Shown: one piece after another, positions 55,093 through 64,000 of the stretch
Numbering within the stretch: the stretch's first letter is position 1
Layout: every line of letters starts with the position of its first letter
The notes under the pieces: model-generated
What the model was told of the DNA's origin: nothing
The model's input: the letters and a program-made list of their open reading frames with translations, nothing else
Databases searched by the model: none
Made by a program: the position numbers and the translations under genes
Source of the DNA: Platanthera guangdongensis
Lineage: Eukaryota > Streptophyta > Magnoliopsida > Asparagales > Orchidaceae
Direction: 5' to 3'
NCBI GenBank assembly: GCA_039583875.1
Contig: CM077151.1
Span: 120,595,047-120,659,046, forward strand
DNA length: 64,000 bases

Positions 55093-57455
55093 TGTAATGC
55101 CCCAAAACTCAAAAGAGGGACGGGCAGCGTTTAGAGCAAAGTTTGGTACCTGGTAAGGGTCACACGGTCTGGGACACGGGCGTGTCCAGGGCCATGCCGT
55201 GCTCGGGTTTGACGAACTTGCCGAGTGGTCAACAAAATGTAGTCGACGAGGCATTGAGGCAGTGAACACGGCCTGAGACACGGGCATGTCCAGGGCCGTG
55301 TCCTGCTTGGGCTGTTAGCCGGGCTGTGTCGTGTGAGGAACACGGCCTGCTGCACGGGCGTGTTCGGATTGACACGGGCGTGTTCGGATTGACACGGGCG
55401 TGTTCGGACTGACACGGGCGTGTTCGGACTGACACGGGCGTGTTCGGACTGACACGGGCGTGTTGACACGGGCGTGTCAAAATTGACACGGGCGTGTCAA
55501 AATTGACACGGGCGTGTCAAAATTGACACGGGCGTGTCAAAATTGACACGGGCGTGTCAAAATTGACACGGGCGTGTCAAAATTGACACGGGCGTGTCAA
55601 AATTGACACGGGCGTGTCAAAATTGACACGGGCGTGTCAAAATTGACACGGGCGTGTCAAAATTGACACGGGCGTGTCAAAATTGACACGGGCGTGTCAA
55701 AATTGACACGGGCGTGTCAAAATTGACACGGGCGTGTCAAAATTGACACGGGCGTGTCAAAATTGACACGGGCGTGTCAAAATTGACACGGGCGTGTCGA
55801 GAACCCGTGTCCTCTTTGGGATGTTTTGGTCCTATGTCGATTGAGGAACATGCCCCGCAACACGGGCGTGTACAGATTGACACGCGCATGTCAAGGTTAA
55901 CACAGGCGTGTCTAAGCCCGTGTCCTGGTCGGGATGCGACGGTTTTGGCGTCGATTGAGGAACACGGCCTTGGACACGGGCATGTCAAAAGCTGTGTTCG
56001 GCCCAGGAAATTCATTTTAAGTGCGAATCGTGGTCGTCCGTTTCCTTCTTTTGGGATCCAAGGGCCCAGAGCCGATCTTGTTGGGTTAAGTCCGGGAATA
56101 GGGTTTGAAACCCTCATTCCACTTGGATCTTTCTCTTTCTAAAGCTTTAGAGAGAGGGGAGAGCAAGGAAGAAGGAGGAGGAGAGTTCTGGCCGCCGGTG
56201 GAGCTTCGGAGCCCCAAATCGCAAGCCAAGTTGAGATCTACAGAGGCGAGGCCATTGCGATGCTTTTCATCCGTCTAGATCTTCATGACACCAAAGAGAA
56301 ACCCAAGGGTCACGATTCTCTTCTTGGACATGTGAAATAATCTTTTCTTTTTGCATAGGAAGCCCGCTCTCGCGAGTATGCGGTGAGTGTAATGTATTAC
56401 TTCGGGTAGACATGAATAGTCCCCGTTGTTTTGCATGTAGAGTCTGGAATCGAAGTACGGACATAGGCATGGTGTGTGAAGCCTACCCGGACAAGTTGGT
56501 CTGGATCGGTGATGTTTCATTATGTATGAATGGCCGGAGAAGACTCCGCGCCGATGGTTGTTTTTCGGATTTTCTACGCGGTAGATTGCAACAGGGAATC
56601 TTGGGGGTTAGCTCCAAGGTGCACCCGGAAAACTGGGAAAAGCATGATTCTGTCATCTTGGTGTCCTGGGAGCCAGCTTGCACATAACTGGGTTATGTAG
56701 CGTATGTGATCGATTTGGGACTCGGGGAAGCTTGACCCGCGCATATGGATTAAATTGACGTTGCGGTGTGAGCAACGGGTTAGGTGGAACTGTACCCATT
56801 CTATGTCGTTCGATTAAAGCGACCTAAAGTATGTGGTACTTGCCGTTGGCATAGATGAAGGGTCTTAGGCTTAGGCCAGAAAGACTAAAATTCTCATGAG
56901 ACTTGCCGTCCAAGTAGCGATGGCGAGACTGCGGATTTTGACCAGGTTCACCGAGAATGTGTTCTGAGAGCACGAGGTGTGTGGCCGTGTGTGCCTATGC
57001 CTGTGATGAAGTGTAATTTCACTATATTGTTTGGCTATGCTAATAAAGTGCAGGGAAGGAGTATCGCCGCCCCGAGTAAAGGGGCGGGGTCGTTATAATT
57101 TGGTCAGCTTTAGCTGACCATTGCTTTTGTTTGCCACTGCTGCGGTGGATTGTTGATTACAGGTGTTGTGAAGCCTATTGGCAAATAGCAGGCTGAAGCC
57201 CTGGTTGCTGAGCTGGCCCTCGAAGGCCAATGTGAACGTTTACTTTTATTCCCATGTGTGACCGGCATGCGTGCCGATGTTTGGAAGACACTATTTGTAT
57301 AAGTAAACTCTTGTAAGGACATAAGGCCAAGTACTTTGTGTATTTGTCCGCTCATTCCTTTTGGGTTATTTTAGTGGACATTTATGCTGTGGCTGGGTTC
57401 TTACTTTGCCACATTTAAAATGCTTCAGCTAGAATGTGCTCTGTGTAGGACGTTT
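55093..57455 (+). repeat. Gypsy LTR of the G2 family, plus orientation
   Basis: Starts TGTAATGCCCCAAAACTC and is homologous to the split LTR at 50994-50922/33132-31746. It ends abruptly at about 57455 against Copia-4. It carries a greatly expanded 20-bp repeat. Downstream motifs (AAACCCTCATTCCACTTGG, GCCGGCCGGTGGAGC-like blocks) match the minus-strand copy. Confidence 0.82.
55371..55800 (+). repeat. 22 copies of a 20-bp palindromic unit
   Basis: Five units of GACACGGGCGTGTTCGGA(T/C)T type (to about 55460) are followed by 17 units of AATTGACACGGGCGTGTCAA (55461-55800). Fifteen of these are identical or nearly so. Each unit is a hairpin, TTGACACG-GG-CGTGTCAA. The related LTRs have only scattered single motifs. 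Confidence 0.95.
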
Positions 57456-57456
57456 G

Positions 57457-58283
57457 TTATTGGAAGGATGGTTTCATTTCGTAACCCTTCGGTCTAATGA
57501 ATATAAAACCAGGAGCACCTGGAGCAATGCTCCCCCTGCTACCTGAACCAGAAGCCTCCGCTCTCGAATAAGAACTACCTGGAACATCGCCCCTCCTGCC
57601 TACTAAACCAGAAGCCTCCACCTTTGAGAAAGAAGCACCTAGAGCATCGCTCCCCCTGCTTCCTGACCCTGACGTCTTTGCCCCGGAGCTAGAACAACCT
57701 GGAGCTCCTAGTGACTCAGGCAGCTCCAACTGAACCTTAGCAGCAGCCTCCTTCAGCCCCCCATCTGACCTGCTCATCTCTAGCTCCATATATGAGCTAT
57801 CCCAATACAACGTCAGCTCATCGAAGACAACGTATCTCGACACGATGAGACTCTTTGTCGCAGGATCCATACACCTCCATCTTCTCCTCTGCTCATCATA
57901 CCCAACAAAGACTAGCTTCGTCTTGAGAGCATCCGGAGAGTGTACGTAACAGGTAGATCCAAACACCCATAGGTGCTTCACACTGGGCTTCACCCCGGAC
58001 ATCAGCTCATATGGAGTCTTCACCTTGATCGGACTAAGAGGCATCCGATTGATGACATGTGCCGCACAGGCCATCCCTTCCGCCCAAAAAGCCTTAGGAA
58101 TGCCTTTGCACTAAAGCCAACACTTGCAGGTCTCCGTCAACCAACGGCTCATCCGAGCTGCAACAGCACCTTGCTGTGAAAAATGTCCACAAGAAAGCTC
58201 CTTCCGGATCCCATGCTTCCTGCAAAAGTTCGAGAACTCGGTTGAGCCGAACTCACCACTGATGCTTGTCCTCAACTTCTTGA
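57457..58283 (-). pseudogene. Copia-4 integrase C terminus and linker
   Basis: Minus strand: integrase catalytic end (FSNFCRKHGIRKELSCGHFS, QGAVAARMSRWLTETC), then HVINRMPLSPIKVKTPYELM, the GKP-like segment KHLWVFGSTCYVH and the linker to RT. Stops near 58110 and 58075 break it. It ends at EMKPS with no RT. Confidence 0.85.
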
Positions 58284-59066
58284 TCAACAGCCAAGCTGGC
58301 CTTCCACAAGCTTCTTGAACTCCACAAATAAGCAGAACATGTTTGACTTCTCCTTCATGAAGTATACCCAAGTATACCTCGAATAGTCATCAATCAATAT
58401 CAGTATGTACCAGCTGCCTCCAAGACTGGCGGTGATGGTCAGTCCAACCAGAGCACAATGGACAACCTCCAAAGGTGATTTACATCTAGATTGTGCCTTA
58501 TCAACCATAAAGTGATAAGCTTCACCATCCTGACATCCCGCACATCCCTGACCATCGCCATAGTTTGACAATCTATGCAAGCCTCTTACGAGTCTTCTTT
58601 TCGCCATTGCTTTCAGCTTGTCCATCCCTACATGCCCCAGTCTTTCATGCCAGATAGCTGCACTATCACCGACCTTCATCCGATCAGCACCTGAACTTGT
58701 TGAAGTCCCAACTAAGTTCCTCTCCTTACTCCAAACATGAGCTACGTTCGCCGAGAGCAAAACAACCTTGCACTCCTTCTTGAGGTGACCATGCTGCTTG
58801 CATCTATAGCACCTTGATCCTTCCTTCCTCTTCCCATCACGCCTAGGAGAAACACTCCTCTCTTGCTGATATGAAGTAGAAGGACCATCATTTGCAACAA
58901 CCTTCACCTCCATCCTGAACAACCCATCAAGGGAAGTCCAAACCTCCGCAGCTGACTGACATCCACTGATGTGGTCCAAGAACTCTGATGAGATCACCTG
59001 CTTGATAATAGACTCCTCTCTCGCATTTGTCTCTTCACAAGCTCTCATCTCTTCAGCATTGCCAGC
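58284..59066 (-). pseudogene. Copia-4 gag fused to integrase by a deletion
   Basis: The gag part has SQSAAEVWTSLDGLF-like sequence and a zinc knuckle CYRCKQHGHLKKEC (about 58786-58830). It passes directly into VVLLSANVAHVW and the integrase opening IWHERLGHVGMDKL. The aspartic protease (DSGA-type motif) expected between them is absent. The integrase core continues (LILIDDYSRYTWVYFMKEKS) to 58284. Confidence 0.85.
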
Positions 59067-59283
59067 AGTAACCCCTTATCTTTTTGCTCCGCATACCACC
59101 TCCCAAAGGTCCTCGCTAAGAAGAAAGCTCTCCATACAAGACTTCCACCTCTCAAAGTTCGTCTCTGTAAGGAGTTCAATTCCAAGACTACTTGCATCTT
59201 CCACTACCATGGTTCTACCACTGGTTCCCTCTTCATAAGAGCAACAATCACTTTAGTTGATCACTGCTTATCCGCTCCAATCC

Positions 59284-59296
59284 AGTTCTGATACCA
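59284..59296 (-). other. Copia-4 primer binding site
   Basis: The minus strand reads TGGTATCAGAACT. Confidence 0.85.
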
Positions 59297-61275
59297 TGTT
59301 GAAATCTCTCAAAGTGGTCAACGAGATAGCCTGACGCCAAATTAATATTCTCAGAACTATCAAGATCACACCTTGATCATGCAAAAATTTCCCTGGATCT
59401 TGGAGTGAGTAGGGGTTATCTCAACTTAAGTCAGTCACAAACAGAAATACATGCAACAACAAGAGTCTTTATTGATTAACAACAACCTTCTTTATAAGGC
59501 GAGACATACATGGCGAGACATGCTTCACCAACACCACAGGGAAAGCAGAGAACTACAAATATAAGACAATACAAACACAACCCGCGCGGACTCAAACACC
59601 AAGACGACGGTCTACTGCTGTTGAGTTCGCACAATCCGCCAGGTCGCCGGACCGCAACCCAAGCTGTGCGGACTGCCCGTTATTCCAATATTAAGCTCTA
59701 GCCGCCGATCTACAAGCCGCCTAACTGTGAGGTCGCCTAGCCGCCAAACCGCACAAGCTGCGATGCCAAATAGAACAGTCTGCCTGAAGCAGGCGACTTA
59801 TTGAACCCCAAACCAAGTTGCCAAAGAGAAAACCGTCTAGTCGCTGTCCGCGACCTGCTATTTACCGCCTGTTGCTTAACCGCAGAGTCCGCACTGTCCC
59901 TGACCGCAATCAGAGCCAAGTCCTGTCTTTCTAGCGCTATCCGCACAACCTGCACAACACAACCCGGTCAACTCAATCAAACCGCGCGGACACCAAAAGT
60001 CAGTCCGCAACAACTGAACGCGGGCTCACTTACTGTTCATTCGCTCTCTTAGGTTTTTTCTATTCCTGATATGACACGGGTCCTATTTATAGGCACGATA
60101 AGGAGTGTGATCACCGCCCTTGCTGATAGGATCACCGCCACATCCAGTAGCAAGAACAAGTGTATCCACAAGCACGCGGATACACAGCAGTCCACCGCTG
60201 CATGTGCAGGATAGCCAGTCCGCCATAGCTTTACCAAGGCCGGACACATCGCCAGTACGCCTTGTCGCCAAAGGCCAAGCCAATTTCAATGCTTCACCAA
60301 GGTCGGACAACAACACCAGTCCGCCTTGTCGCCAAAGGACAATCCAAGACCACCACAGCCAGACTCTGCAACAACTGTCTGCCAATCTACAGACACAGCT
60401 CCAGTTTGCTTATCCTGAGTCCACAGACTCGCCACCAAGGCAATGGCCGGACACAGCGGACACAACTCCAGTCCGCTTTTCCCGAGCCCACAGCCTCGCC
60501 ACCAAGACAACTGTCGGACTCAGCGGACACATCTCCAGTCCGCTTATACTGCGGATACCTCCAGTCCGCATATCCCACAGATTGCTCCAGTCCGCATATC
60601 CCGCAGACTGCTCTAGTCCGCATATCTTGAGTCCACAATCAAGCCAGCAAGGCAGCTGTCGGACTCAGCGGACCAGCTCCAGTCCGCATGCAGTTGCGGA
60701 CGCAATCTCCAGTCTGCTTGTCCCCAAACTCGCAACCAAGGCACACAGCACTTCTGTCGAGCTTGGCAGACTGAGAAGTAGTCCGCGCTCCACTACACGA
60801 TCTCCCCGGACTGAGCCAAACATGGACTTGGTTCGGAACCAACCAAGTCCACACCACTGGCCACAAGGGCCAGTCCGCACTTACTGGCGGACACTGGAAC
60901 AAGTCTGCCAACCCCAGCGACCTCCAGTACCTGTCCGCACTGACTGGCGATCTCCGCGGCTTCCACTTGACGCTTCACCAGCGCAAGACCAAGGCATCAG
61001 CCAAGCCGGTTTGCCGAGCTCAAGTTCTTCAGTCTGCTTCTTGCCGGACTCCGCGGATATAATCGATATTCGCCTGGTTACCTTCTGGGATCCTGCTTCT
61101 TGCAGAGCATAAGACGGCCTGGCTAACCGCCACTGCTGTCCGCGTAGTACGCGCGAATAGACTGCCCTGGCCGCCACAAAACAAGCCGTCTGCACTAGCC
61201 CCGCTGACCTGGCTGTCCGCCAACCTTATCCGCGTAGTCCGCTTGGATAGGTTGCCCAAGTCCTCCATTCACCCA
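59297..61275 (-). repeat. Copia-4 5' LTR
   Basis: Starts TGTTGAAATCTCTC on the plus strand next to the PBS. The right boundary is uncertain, between about 61260 and 61290. CTCCAGTCCGCATATCC and related phrases recur at 60400-60720. The open frames here (for example 60120-61112) are compositional. Confidence 0.6.
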
Positions 61276-61280
61276 CTTTC

Positions 61281-61709
61281 ACTTCACAAATTTCAACAAC
61301 CACCTCAGCAGTTTGGTGGCCGAGGACGTGGATTTCAGGACAGAGACCGCAGACAGGAGAGAGGGCAAGGATATGCCCTGGATGTGGCACAGCCTCGGAA
61401 TCCAGAGCGGGTGATAACAGGTATGCCAGTAAATTTTAAGTTCATTCCTTTCAATTTTTTTTTTCAAATATATAGTAGTTAGAAATAGGAAAGGAAAACC
61501 ATAACTAGAATTCTAAAACATTTAAGTACCCCAGGCATAGTCTCTATCAACGGCAAGCCCGCTTATACTTTGTTTGACACTGGTGCCACACACTAGTTCG
61601 TTTCGGCGGACTTCGCTAAAGACTTAGGTGACGAGCACCGGTTTACCGACATCACTTGGAGGGTATGCCTCCAAGACGGCTCCGTGATGACTTCGTCTGC
61701 AAAGTGTAA
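61281..61709 (+). pseudogene. Gypsy gag-protease fragment
   Basis: The plus strand encodes QFGGRGRGFQDRDRRQERGQ and NPERVITG (gag tail). After a 114-bp intron-like gap it encodes IVSINGKPAYTLFDTGATH (aspartic protease) with a TAG where Ser is expected, then FVSADFAKDLG. It is cut on the left by Copia-4 and on the right by Copia-6. It belongs to the same lineage type as G2. Confidence 0.82.
61421..61534 (+). other. Intron-like insert between gag and protease
   Basis: GTATGCCAGT at the start and TACCCCAG at the end, with TTCTAAAAC (possible branch site) near 61511. It contains in-frame stops. Removing it joins ...VITG to IVSING in phase 1. Confidence 0.6.
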
Positions 61710-63656
61710 TGAAAGTGCATGTTAGATCTGATATACTCTAGAGGGGGGGGGGGGTGAATAGAGTATGGTGCTTGCTAAAAGCTTTTTACAACTATTGTTG
61801 TATACCTAAGTGAACAGGGAAGCAAATAACATACGGTAAACACAGCAACTACCTAATCAAAAAGCAATCACAGAACAATCACAAACTACAGACAGAAAAC
61901 AAAAGAAAATAAGCAACCAGAAGACACACGGAGCTATAGTGGTTCCCCAACCAATCTGGGTACATCCACTCTTCTACCACCCTAGGTAGGAATCCACTGC
62001 AAGATGAGTTGATCAGGTGTCCTGGGCACCAATGGGTTTTGATCAGGTCCCCAAAAACCAAACCCTCAAGTCTTTTGGAAGGAGACTTGCAACCAGAATA
62101 ATTTTGAAGGGATTTAAAACCCTGTACAGGAATTGGAGAGAGAGGGTGATAGTGTCTTCTCTGTCAACAGTCAGAGAGAAGACTTGTGGATTGATGTAGC
62201 AGCTTTTGCTCCCCCTGAGTTCTTGAATTGGTCAGGAATGTTCGAGCACTGCTTCAGGGTGATAGACCTTCAATGACCTAGAATGCCTGGACCAGAACTG
62301 CTTCAGGAACTTCTTTGACAGATTGATTGAATGTTGTCCTTTGAAGTTATCCTGTAAATAGAGAGAAGAACACTCTTGATTGAATTTAGTTGTTCTTCTT
62401 CTTCTCCAAAAGTCCTCTGGTCAAGGCTGATTGCAGTCAAGAACTTTTGCTTTGAGAATGTTTGTTCTTCTGCAACTTTTGAGTATTTTCTGTACTGTAA
62501 TTCTTGAACTCTGCTTGATTCTGTTTTCTATCTGTGTCTCTGTGTAACCCTCTCTTACTGACTGTAGAATGTTCAAACTTTTTGAATTGTCGAGCAGTAA
62601 TTACAGTCGGCCTTGGAAAGAATCAGCAATCAATGGCTTTCCTAACTGTCCCATGGAAAACGACATGTAATCGTCCATAGTCAATGCGCGTTCTAACGAT
62701 AACATTCCGAGAAGATCTGACATTAAATGTTCAGGAATCAGCGCCAAGAAACGGGACGGGAACCTTGAAGAAAACCTAATTTGGATTCGTCGAACAAAGA
62801 ACACAATTCGTCGAGCTGAACTTGTGTTCGTCGAGCTGAGCTTGAGTTCGTCGAGCTGAGCTTGATAGAGTTCGTCGACCAGACAATCTTCATTCATCTG
62901 ATAGACAGTATTAATTCGTCGAGCTGAGAAACAAATTCGTCGACCTGAGAAAAGTTCTGGACTTAGACAAATATCCTGCATCTGCTGAAATGCTGTGTCG
63001 ACAAAAGTTGGTGTCGACAGATTAATCTTGGTGTCGACACAAATCCTCTGGTGTCGACATAAGCTGGTGTCGACTGAAATCCTGGTGTCGACATAAGCTA
63101 GTGTCGACTGAAATCCTAGTGTCGACACAAATCATCGGGTGTCGACACAAACCCTAAGTGTCAACACAGATTCTCTGAGTCCAGAAATCGTTGAGTAGAG
63201 ATTATCATTCGTCGACCTGAGAAGCTGACTTCGTCGACCTGAGAAGCTGTGAACTTGAGGTCCAAGTTTGTCGAGCTCAGAATATAGTTCGTCGACTGAA
63301 GCATGAAGCTGGACTTAGAAAAATTTGAAGTTCTCCTGACTTTGGCTTGATGTAGAAACTGAGTTTTCGTTGAACAGAGAACATAGATCGTCGAGCTCAG
63401 CACTAAGAATTGTCTCACGATCGTCGAGCGAAGAACTCCTTTCGTCGAGCTGAGTTCGACGAACGTCGAACTCACTTTACTTAGCCTTGAAAACTTGTGA
63501 GTCTGGAGTCTCTGAGGGTCTTGATGAAAGCTGGTCCATCTAAAGTTGAGCCTAAGGACTTAAACTAGACTCTAGGATACAAAATGACCCTGGCTATACA
63601 TGATGGGTCACATCCTAAGTCAGTGAACCTAGCCCAAATCAACTAGGGATCCAACA
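61710..63656 (-). repeat. Copia-6 3' LTR
   Basis: 1,947 bp. A G12 run lies at 61743-61754. TCGTCGAGCTGAG motifs occur at 62786-62945 and 63190-63470; between them lies a block of GTGTCGAC motifs. Confidence 0.88.
62990..63175 (-). repeat. GTGTCGAC repeat block in the Copia-6 LTR
   Basis: About eleven copies of (G)GTGTCGAC(A/T) at 12-25 bp spacing, several as GTGTCGACA(C/T)A. This block is not present in the Copia-3 LTRs, where the corresponding place has TCGTCGAG motifs only. Confidence 0.85.
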
Positions 63657-63680
63657 ATCTCCCCCTATTTGGGTAAGGTC
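63657..63680 (-). other. Copia-6 polypurine tract
   Basis: The minus strand reads AAATAGGGGGAGAT directly before TGTTGGATCC, the same as Copia-3. Confidence 0.85.
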
Positions 63681-63840
63681 ACTAACAGAGACTCAAGATA
63701 GAAAAACAAAGCAAGAAAAGAGATATATCTTGCAGAGAATTATAACACATGCAACAGATATATATATACACACAACTTTGTTTAACAGATAGCACAGTTT
63801 AAAAACAAATAACAGACAAAAATTAAAACAATAAGAAAAT

Positions 63841-64000
63841 TACTTCTTTGGCTTCTTTTGCTGAGGTTTGTCTTCTGCTTTCTTTTCTCCTGGCTTCTTG
63901 AAAATGATTTCTCTGTTAGGATTTTGAGCTTGAGCCACTATCATGGTCATATCAGCTGCCCCAATAATTTTTAATGATGTAGCCCTGGGGACAACTTCTT
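63841..64000 (-). CDS. Copia-6 env-position ORF, C-terminal end (partial)
   Basis: The minus strand is open from 64000 to the stop at 63841-63843. It aligns with the C terminus of the Copia-3 env-position frame (37110-37270): both share the VPRATSLKIIGAADMTM region and a Lys-rich tail. The rest is outside the window. Function unknown. Confidence 0.7.

Larger units (their letters stand above)
57456..61280 (-). mobile_element. Copia-4, truncated 5' part
   Basis: Contains a 5' LTR of about 2 kb, PBS, gag, integrase and the linker, but ends before RT where it meets the Gypsy LTR. The protease is missing. The left end is truncated, so LTR identity and target duplication cannot be checked. Confidence 0.75.
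61710..64000 (-). mobile_element. Copia-6, SIRE-like, runs off the window
   Basis: The 3' LTR (61710-63656), PPT and the end of the env-position frame are present; the rest lies beyond 64000. It is inserted in the Gypsy gag-protease fragment. Ends TGAAAGTG...GGGATCCAACA match Copia-3. Confidence 0.88.

Noticed and set aside
55461..55800. Regular 20-bp repeats that resemble a CRISPR array
   Set aside because: There are no unique spacers; the units are contiguous and lie in a plant Gypsy LTR.
60120..61112. 330-codon open frame on the plus strand
   Set aside because: It lies in the Copia-4 LTR, is antisense to that element, has low-complexity Ser/Pro/Arg composition and overlaps other open frames.
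1..64000. tRNA genes suggested by TGGTATCAGAGC hits
   Set aside because: Each hit is a retrotransposon primer binding site beside an LTR; no cloverleaf surrounds them.

Overview
The window is nuclear DNA of a flowering plant. One host gene is recognisable; almost everything else is LTR retrotransposon sequence, much of it nested. The evidence for a plant is a plastid-type glucose-6-phosphate/phosphate translocator (GPT) gene with introns, Copia and Gypsy elements primed from initiator Met-tRNA (TGGTATCAGAGC), a SIRE-like Copia family with an extra env-position ORF, chromoviruses, and MITEs. I cannot name the species.

Layout. (1) 1-24.9 kb: the GPT gene lies on the minus strand. Its start codon is at 24592-24594 and four large exons lie between 24594 and 21389. 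A 12-nt terminal coding piece (Ala-Lys-Gln-stop) lies far away at 2584-2595. The last intron is therefore 18.8 kb and holds a young 5.2 kb Copia (Copia-1, 3126-8287, target duplication TTAAC) and an older 10.6 kb Copia (Copia-2, 9786-20373), itself split by an antisense chromovirus (about 13998-19740). A Tourist-like MITE lies downstream of the gene. A 417-bp fold-back element lies 290 bp upstream of the start codon. (2) 25-31.7 kb: GC-rich simple repeats, a 20-bp palindromic repeat, a lone Copia LTR with PBS, and the 3' end of another Copia. (3) 31.7-54 kb: a three-level nest. A Tekay/Del-like Gypsy (G2, minus strand) has its LTR split by a gag-only Gypsy (G1, 33133-50921, target duplication GTGTA). 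One LTR of G1 is in turn split by an 11.6 kb SIRE-like Copia (Copia-3, 35043-46676, target duplication AAATG). (4) 54-64 kb: a SIRE-type LTR carrying an array of about 20 small hairpins, a Gypsy LTR with 22 copies of a 20-bp palindromic unit, a truncated Copia without protease (Copia-4), a Gypsy gag-protease fragment, and the left end of a second SIRE-like Copia that runs off the window.

No retrotransposon here is intact. All show nonsense codons, frameshifts or deletions. Observations most worth a second look are the GPT gene with its transposon-inflated last intron, the hairpin array in which linkers are constant and stems co-vary, the copy-specific expansion of a palindromic LTR repeat, and GT-AG intron-like inserts at the same gag/protease position in two separate Gypsy copies. 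No tRNA, rRNA, CRISPR or bacterial-type feature was seen.
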